Shown: positions 5,787-9,352 of the stretch, in pieces
Layout of the letters: each line of letters starts with the position of its first letter
Numbering within the stretch: the first letter of the stretch is position 1
Source: Rubripirellula sp.
GTDB taxonomy: Bacteria; Planctomycetota; Planctomycetia; Pirellulales; Pirellulaceae
Length of the DNA: 9,352 bases
Reading direction: 5' to 3'
Assembly (NCBI GenBank): GCA_029287555.1
Contig: JARFQX010000564.1
Span: forward strand, 1 to 9,352
Made by a program: the position numbers and the translations under genes
The notes under the pieces: generated by a model
The model's input: only the letters and a program-made list of their open reading frames with translations
Database searches by the model: none
Told to the model about the DNA's origin: nothing

Positions 5787-7016
5787 ATGTCTTGCAAATT
5801 CGCGCCCAGTCGGCTCGGATTCACGTTGGTCGAATTGTTGGTGGTGCTCGCGAAAATCGGAGTGCTCATCGGACTGCTGTTGCCTGCCGTCCAGGCGGCG
5901 AGGGAAGCGGCTCGAAGACTCAGTTGCGCGAACAACTTCAAACAAATAGGTCTGGCCCTGCACCATTACCATGTCGCCCACCGACAGCTTCCGAGACAAC
6001 TGACCGGCACCGGTAACGACTTGCGTGGCCCAGACCGGTTCTACCTGGCCTCCGATCGAACAGCCAACCAGAGTCTCAGCTTTCTCGTTGGGCTGACGCC
6101 GTTCATCGAACAACAGGCGCTATGGGAACAGATCAGCTATCCCAATACCGTCGACTTGAACAATCCGGGCGTACCTCGCAGTCCGACCTGGCCGGCGATG
6201 GGACCAACCGTTACGGCGGAGAACCAGCAAAACGAATTGCCGCGCACGAGCGTCTACAACAACGGGTATCTGCCTTGGATGACGGAGATTCCCACGTTTC
6301 GCTGCCCCAGTGATCCCGGGTCCGGCTTGCCAGCGATGGGACGATCGAACTACGCCGCCTCTCTGGGTGACGCGAATCGCTATCACGACGCCGGACCGTT
6401 CAGCAGCTTCTTGCGCCAGGATCCAAACCGCCTCGTGGAAATCCGCGCGTCGGGGCGCGGCGTGTTCGTGCCACGCAGCAAAGTCACGCTCCGCGATGTT
6501 TCCGATGGACTCTCCAACACCATCATGGTGGGCGAAATCGCGAGCGACCTTGGCACTCGAAACACCAGCACACGTCCCAATGAGAACGTGGGGACCACCG
6601 AGGTCCAGGACAATCCGACCGCCTGTCGCGATGACGTTGATCCCGATCGGCCAAGCTACTGGAGAAACTCGGTTCCGTTGCTCTCTCGCGCGAACGAAGG
6701 CCGCGGCTACCGATGGGCCAACGGAAACGGAGTGTTCACCAGCTTCAATACAATCCTGCCGCCGGGCCGTGAGCTTTGCGTGCGATTCGGACCGACGGGG
6801 TTGGGCGTCCTTCCCGCCAGCAGCCAACATCCCGGTGGTGTGCACGGCTTGATGTCCGATGGCGCCGTGGCATTCATCTCCGAATCGATCGACTCGGGCA
6901 ATTCCAGCCACGGAACGATTCGACTTGGGGGCTCGACGGGCCGGGCCCCCGGCTCCGAAAGCCCCTACGGAGTGTGGGGCGCAATGGGCACCAAGGCTGG
7001 CCGGGAGACACCCTAG
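5787..7016 (+). CDS. DUF1559 protein with prepilin-type N-terminus and H-X9-DG motif
   Basis: The 409-residue product belongs to the DUF1559 family, hugely expanded in planctomycetes. A prepilin peptidase site lies at residues 9-16 (RLG, then FTLVE), with cleavage after Gly11 and the conserved Glu at +5 (Glu16), followed by a hydrophobic helix ending LLLPAVQAAREAARR. Other family marks are FRCPSDPG (171-178), SNYAASLGD (187-195), VSDGLSNTIMVGEI (238-251), the H-X9-DG motif HPGGVHGLMSDG (348-359) and the end SPYGVWGAMGT (392-402). It is complete and should be exported and anchored by its N-terminal helix; whether these proteins form pilus-like fibres is unknown. Unusually, Lys23 stands inside the hydrophobic helix (LVVLAKIGVLIG), where the family normally has Ile. 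It follows the small lipoprotein gene and converges on the kinase gene. Confidence 0.92.
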   Translation: MSCKFAPSRLGFTLVELLVVLAKIGVLIGLLLPAVQAAREAARRLSCANNFKQIGLALHHYHVAHRQLPRQLTGTGNDLRGPDRFYLASDRTANQSLSFLVGLTPFIEQQALWEQISYPNTVDLNNPGVPRSPTWPAMGPTVTAENQQNELPRTSVYNNGYLPWMTEIPTFRCPSDPGSGLPAMGRSNYAASLGDANRYHDAGPFSSFLRQDPNRLVEIRASGRGVFVPRSKVTLRDVSDGLSNTIMVGEIASDLGTRNTSTRPNENVGTTEVQDNPTACRDDVDPDRPSYWRNSVPLLSRANEGRGYRWANGNGVFTSFNTILPPGRELCVRFGPTGLGVLPASSQHPGGVHGLMSDGAVAFISESIDSGNSSHGTIRLGGSTGRAPGSESPYGVWGAMGTKAGRETP

Positions 7017-7037
7017 CGCGCGGCACCCTTCGGGCAC

Positions 7038-7189
7038 GGGGATTAGCCACGAACTTGCACGAATGGCCACAAAGGAGTGTTCGCGTGGGGATTGGCCACG
7101 AAGGAATGTGCGGGTGGGGATTGGCCACGAATTGACACGAATGGCCACGAAGGAACGTGCGGGTGGGATTGGCCACGAATTGACACGAA
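7038..7189. repeat. Degenerate tandem repeat, 49-bp period
   Basis: Four consecutive units start GGGGATTGGCCACGAA or a close variant: unit 1 at 7038-7086 (49 bp), unit 2 at 7087-7115 (29 bp), unit 3 at 7116-7164 (49 bp), and a partial unit 4 at 7165-7189 that starts GGGATTGG. Full units hold two GGCCACGAA or near copies 20 bp apart; unit 2 lacks exactly one such 20-bp interval. Unit 1 is the most diverged. The block lies between the 3' ends of the DUF1559 and kinase genes. Open frames through it encode repetitive peptides but are not credible genes. No clear terminator was found in 7017-7228. Confidence 0.75.
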
Positions 7190-7228
7190 ACCTCGCTGAA
7201 TCCACGAGCCGAGTCTCGCGCTGTCCAG

Positions 7229-8197
7229 TTAGAAAGGCCGATAGCGCGAATCGACGTGGAGCCAGTAGAGCAACTCGTGGATCAGGTTGAGAGCGGATTG
7301 GATGCGATGCTCCGGTCTCTTTTCGATGCAGCGCAGGCAAATCGTTTCGAGCGCACTCGGGATGGAGCGGTCCGAAGCAACCACGCTTGGTGCGGGAGGC
7401 GGACGATGCCGGGTGTTTTGAAGAATCTCGTCGAGCGATTCGCCCCACGCTAACGTCTGCAGCGTCAACACTTCGAACAAGATCGCGCCGAGACTGAAGA
7501 TATCGGTGCGCTCATCCACATCCTCACCCACAATTTGCTCGGGTGACATGTAAAGCGGAGAAGCCTGGACCTGCTTGCGTGACGATCCAAAACTGGACAA
7601 GTCGTCTTCCTCTTTCTCGCTTTCTTCCTCGTCCAAGACCTTTGCCAACCCCCAGTCCAATAGCAGAACCTCACCGAAATCGCCCAGCACGATGTTTTCA
7701 GGCTTCACATCACAATGGGCGATTCGATGTGCGTGCGCGTAGTTGAGCACCTGGGCAACCTCGATGATCACGTCGACCAATCGCTGCAAATCCCACTTCA
7801 TCTCGCCGTCAATTATCTTGTCCAGTGTTTCGCGCAGCGTCGTGCCGGACACAAGTTTCATGGTGAAGTAATAGTGCCCCTTGGTGTCATAGCCGACCTC
7901 GTAAACTGGCGCCGTGTTGGGGTGCTGCAGCGTTGCCGTGATCCGCGCTTCGCGCAGAAACATCTCCTGTTCATCGGGATCGTCGGTCAGTTCAGGCCGC
8001 AGCGTCTTGTAGCAGACCGTCCGACCAAGGTGCAGATCCTTGCACGATTGAATGACACACTTGCCGCCCATCGCGATTTCTTTGAAGTACAGGTAGCGCG
8101 TATTGTTCTTCATCCTCGCATCGGAAGATAACGGTTCGTCCAGGTCACTTGGCCGAAGCAAATGGGGGTCGGCCGTTTTCGGATACCGTGAGTTCAT
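7229..8197 (-). CDS. Soluble serine/threonine protein kinase, non-RD type
   Basis: The 322-residue product is a Hanks-type protein kinase, predicted to phosphorylate proteins in the cytoplasm. Visible landmarks are the ATP lysine in VCYKTL (Lys64), the helix C glutamate (Glu83 in LREARI), the catalytic loop HCDVKPEN (161-168; Asp163, Lys165, Asn168), the metal site DWG (181-183), the SPE of the P+1 region (218-220), Asp232 in TDIFSLG and Arg298 in the last subdomain. DWG in place of DFG is common in such bacterial kinases. The HRD arginine is Cys, and the glycine-rich loop (EIAMGGKCVIQ, 40-50) is poor. The activation segment contains an acidic run (DEEESEKEEDD, 189-199). No membrane segment, PASTA, WD40 or other sensor domain is present, so its signal input is unknown. 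The ATG at 8197 is the first start; Met29 is an alternative. The activity is plausible but untested. Confidence 0.9.
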   Translation of the reverse strand: MNSRYPKTADPHLLRPSDLDEPLSSDARMKNNTRYLYFKEIAMGGKCVIQSCKDLHLGRTVCYKTLRPELTDDPDEQEMFLREARITATLQHPNTAPVYEVGYDTKGHYYFTMKLVSGTTLRETLDKIIDGEMKWDLQRLVDVIIEVAQVLNYAHAHRIAHCDVKPENIVLGDFGEVLLLDWGLAKVLDEEESEKEEDDLSSFGSSRKQVQASPLYMSPEQIVGEDVDERTDIFSLGAILFEVLTLQTLAWGESLDEILQNTRHRPPPAPSVVASDRSIPSALETICLRCIEKRPEHRIQSALNLIHELLYWLHVDSRYRPF

Positions 8198-8351
8198 GGT
8201 GATTCGTAATGATTAGGGTCGTGAACGCAGCCACGAAAATCGATGCGGGTCACTCGGCTGAGCGGCCAAAGACGCGGGCCCAAGAAACGGGCCGAGGAAT
8301 TCTCGAGTGGGAACTTGCATTCGGAGATCAAGCATCAGGGTCGCGGATCCC

Positions 8352-8383
8352 GGTTCGTCTGGTTCGCGGGTTCGTCTGGTTCG
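8352..8383. repeat. Short tandem duplication, 17-bp period
   Basis: GGTTCGTCTGGTTCG occurs at 8352-8366 and again exactly at 8369-8383, with CG between. It lies between the 3' end of the DUF1552 gene and the 5' end of the kinase gene. It may be a small variable-number repeat. Nothing else is evident in 8198-8428. Confidence 0.55.
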
Positions 8384-8428
8384 TCGCGCGTCGCCGCCAG
8401 ACATCGAAGGGTCGACGCCGTGTCGAAA

Positions 8429-9352
8429 TCAGCCGACCATTTCAAGGCCACCGATGGTGCCCGTGCAATCCCCGAACTGGTCGATTTCCAATCCCAACCG
8501 CTGAAGCATCGAAACGTAGAGCTTTGGCAGGGGATAGTTGTCTTCACGGTCGAAGGCCAGATGCTGTCCGTGCCGGAACCCGCCTCCCGCAAGAATGATT
8601 GGCATGTTTCGAGTGTCATGGCTGCTGGCGTTCCCTAAATTGGATCCGAACAGCACCATTGTCCGATCTAGCAAGGAACCATTCTCTTCCTCCGATTCCG
8701 ACAACTTCGCCAGGAATTCAGCGAAGGTCTCCATGACCTGGGACTCGACAATCGTGAGCTGAGAAATCTTCGACGAGTCCTTGCCGTGGTGCGACAACAT
8801 GTGATAGTCGGTATCGACCCCGGGAATGGAGGGAACGGCATTCATCCCGGTCTCGTAGTAAGTGATGAAACGAGTGGAGTCGGTTTCGAGCGCCAGATGC
8901 ATCATGTCGTACATCAGTCGAGTTCGCTCGATCATTTTGGTTCGGTCGGATTGATCGCGTGGCGGATCCACCTCAACCATCGGTTTCGGCCGAGTCTCCC
9001 ATGCCTGGGCCTTGAGCAGACGGTTCTCCGCTTCGCGCACCGCTCCGAAGTATTGTTCAATCTTTCGGCGGTCGCGGCCACTCAGGTTCGGCCGCATCTG
9101 TTTGGCCTCGGCGGCAACCAGATCGAGCACACTTTGGCCGTCCCTCAACCGTTGCAATTGAGTCGCCTTCTCTTTCGGTTTGCCCTCCAGGAACAATCGC
9201 TCGAACAGCTTGGAAGGTCGGACCTCGGCCGGCACTTCAACACCGGCTCGCGACCAAGACAGGCCGGACCCGGAACTGGATAGAGACAAAGAGGCGTATC
9301 GCGTCTCGGAACCGAGCGTCTCGGCAGCAAGTTGATCGATCGAGATCGAATT
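8429..9352 (-). CDS. HXXSHH (DUF1552) family protein, C-terminal part
   Basis: The visible 307 residues form the C-terminal part of a DUF1552 protein. The frame stays open to the right edge, reading [20 protein letters not shown] there, which is typical internal sequence of the family; the start lies outside, and the TTG at 9289 is internal. The family-defining H-x-x-S-H-H is present as HMLSHH (8786-8803) in [14 protein letters not shown]. Other conserved parts are [59 protein letters not shown] and the C-terminal [17 protein letters not shown]. In planctomycetes these genes usually lie next to a large DUF1592-type cytochrome c gene, whose place would be upstream of this one, beyond the window. 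The molecular function is unknown; a secreted, metal-binding hydrolase-like fold (sulfatase-like) has been suggested for similar sequences, which I treat as inference. Confidence 0.9.
   Translation of the reverse strand, partial: NSISIDQLAAETLGSETRYASLSLSSSGSGLSWSRAGVEVPAEVRPSKLFERLFLEGKPKEKATQLQRLRDGQSVLDLVAAEAKQMRPNLSGRDRRKIEQYFGAVREAENRLLKAQAWETRPKPMVEVDPPRDQSDRTKMIERTRLMYDMMHLALETDSTRFITYYETGMNAVPSIPGVDTDYHMLSHHGKDSSKISQLTIVESQVMETFAEFLAKLSESEEENGSLLDRTMVLFGSNLGNASSHDTRNMPIILAGGGFRHGQHLAFDREDNYPLPKLYVSMLQRLGLEIDQFGDCTGTIGGLEMVG

Noticed and set aside
6120..7448. Minus-strand open frame of 442 codons across the DUF1559 gene, the tandem repeat and the kinase 3' end
   Set aside because: It is antisense to two well-supported genes, and its middle part (NSWPIPPARSF-like repeats) is only the 49-bp DNA repeat translated.
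8429..9289. TTG at 9289 as the start of the DUF1552 gene
   Set aside because: The frame continues to the window edge with typical DUF1552 sequence ([16 protein letters not shown]), so the TTG is an internal Leu.

Overview
The window looks like ordinary chromosome from a planctomycete, probably a Pirellulales/Rhodopirellula-type organism. The assignment rests on protein families: a DUF1559 pseudopilin-like protein with the H-X9-DG motif, an HXXSHH (DUF1552) protein, a secreted beta-propeller starting with the NWPSWRGP signature, a DUF5077/DUF3472 secreted protein and a soluble Ser/Thr kinase with a DWG in place of DFG. Several genes lack a clear Shine-Dalgarno sequence or use non-ATG starts. 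No tRNA, rRNA, CRISPR array, transposase or phage gene is visible.

Layout, left to right. 1-209: no gene; a paired REP-like palindromic repeat (5-110) and a hairpin (141-165) beyond the end of the first gene. 210-1508 (-): secreted DUF3472 protein. 1509-1679: divergent intergenic region holding an 88-bp MITE-like element with near-perfect 18-bp terminal inverted repeats. 1680-2843 (+): RecF/SMC-like AAA ATPase with a TTG start. 2848-4158 (-): secreted PQQ-type beta-propeller, tail to tail with the ATPase, 4 bp between stop codons. 4159-4435: intergenic, with a good promoter at its right end. 4436-5227 (+): class I SAM methyltransferase whose real start is probably near 4598. 5228-5440: intergenic, with a promoter and a strong G/C hairpin. 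5441-5683 (+) and 5787-7016 (+): a small putative lipoprotein followed by the DUF1559 protein, probably one transcript. 7017-7228: degenerate tandem repeat between convergent genes. 7229-8197 (-): kinase. 8198-8428: spacer with a short tandem duplication. 8429-9352 (-): 3' part of an HXXSHH/DUF1552 gene that runs off the right edge.

Functionally the genes look like unrelated neighbours and not one pathway. Three or four products are exported (DUF3472, propeller, small lipoprotein, DUF1559 protein), and the kinase and ATPase are cytoplasmic. I found no convincing new multigene system. The most interesting signals are in the non-coding parts: a different repeat class in four separate intergenic gaps, and two genes whose best ribosome binding site points to a rare ATC or ATT start codon.
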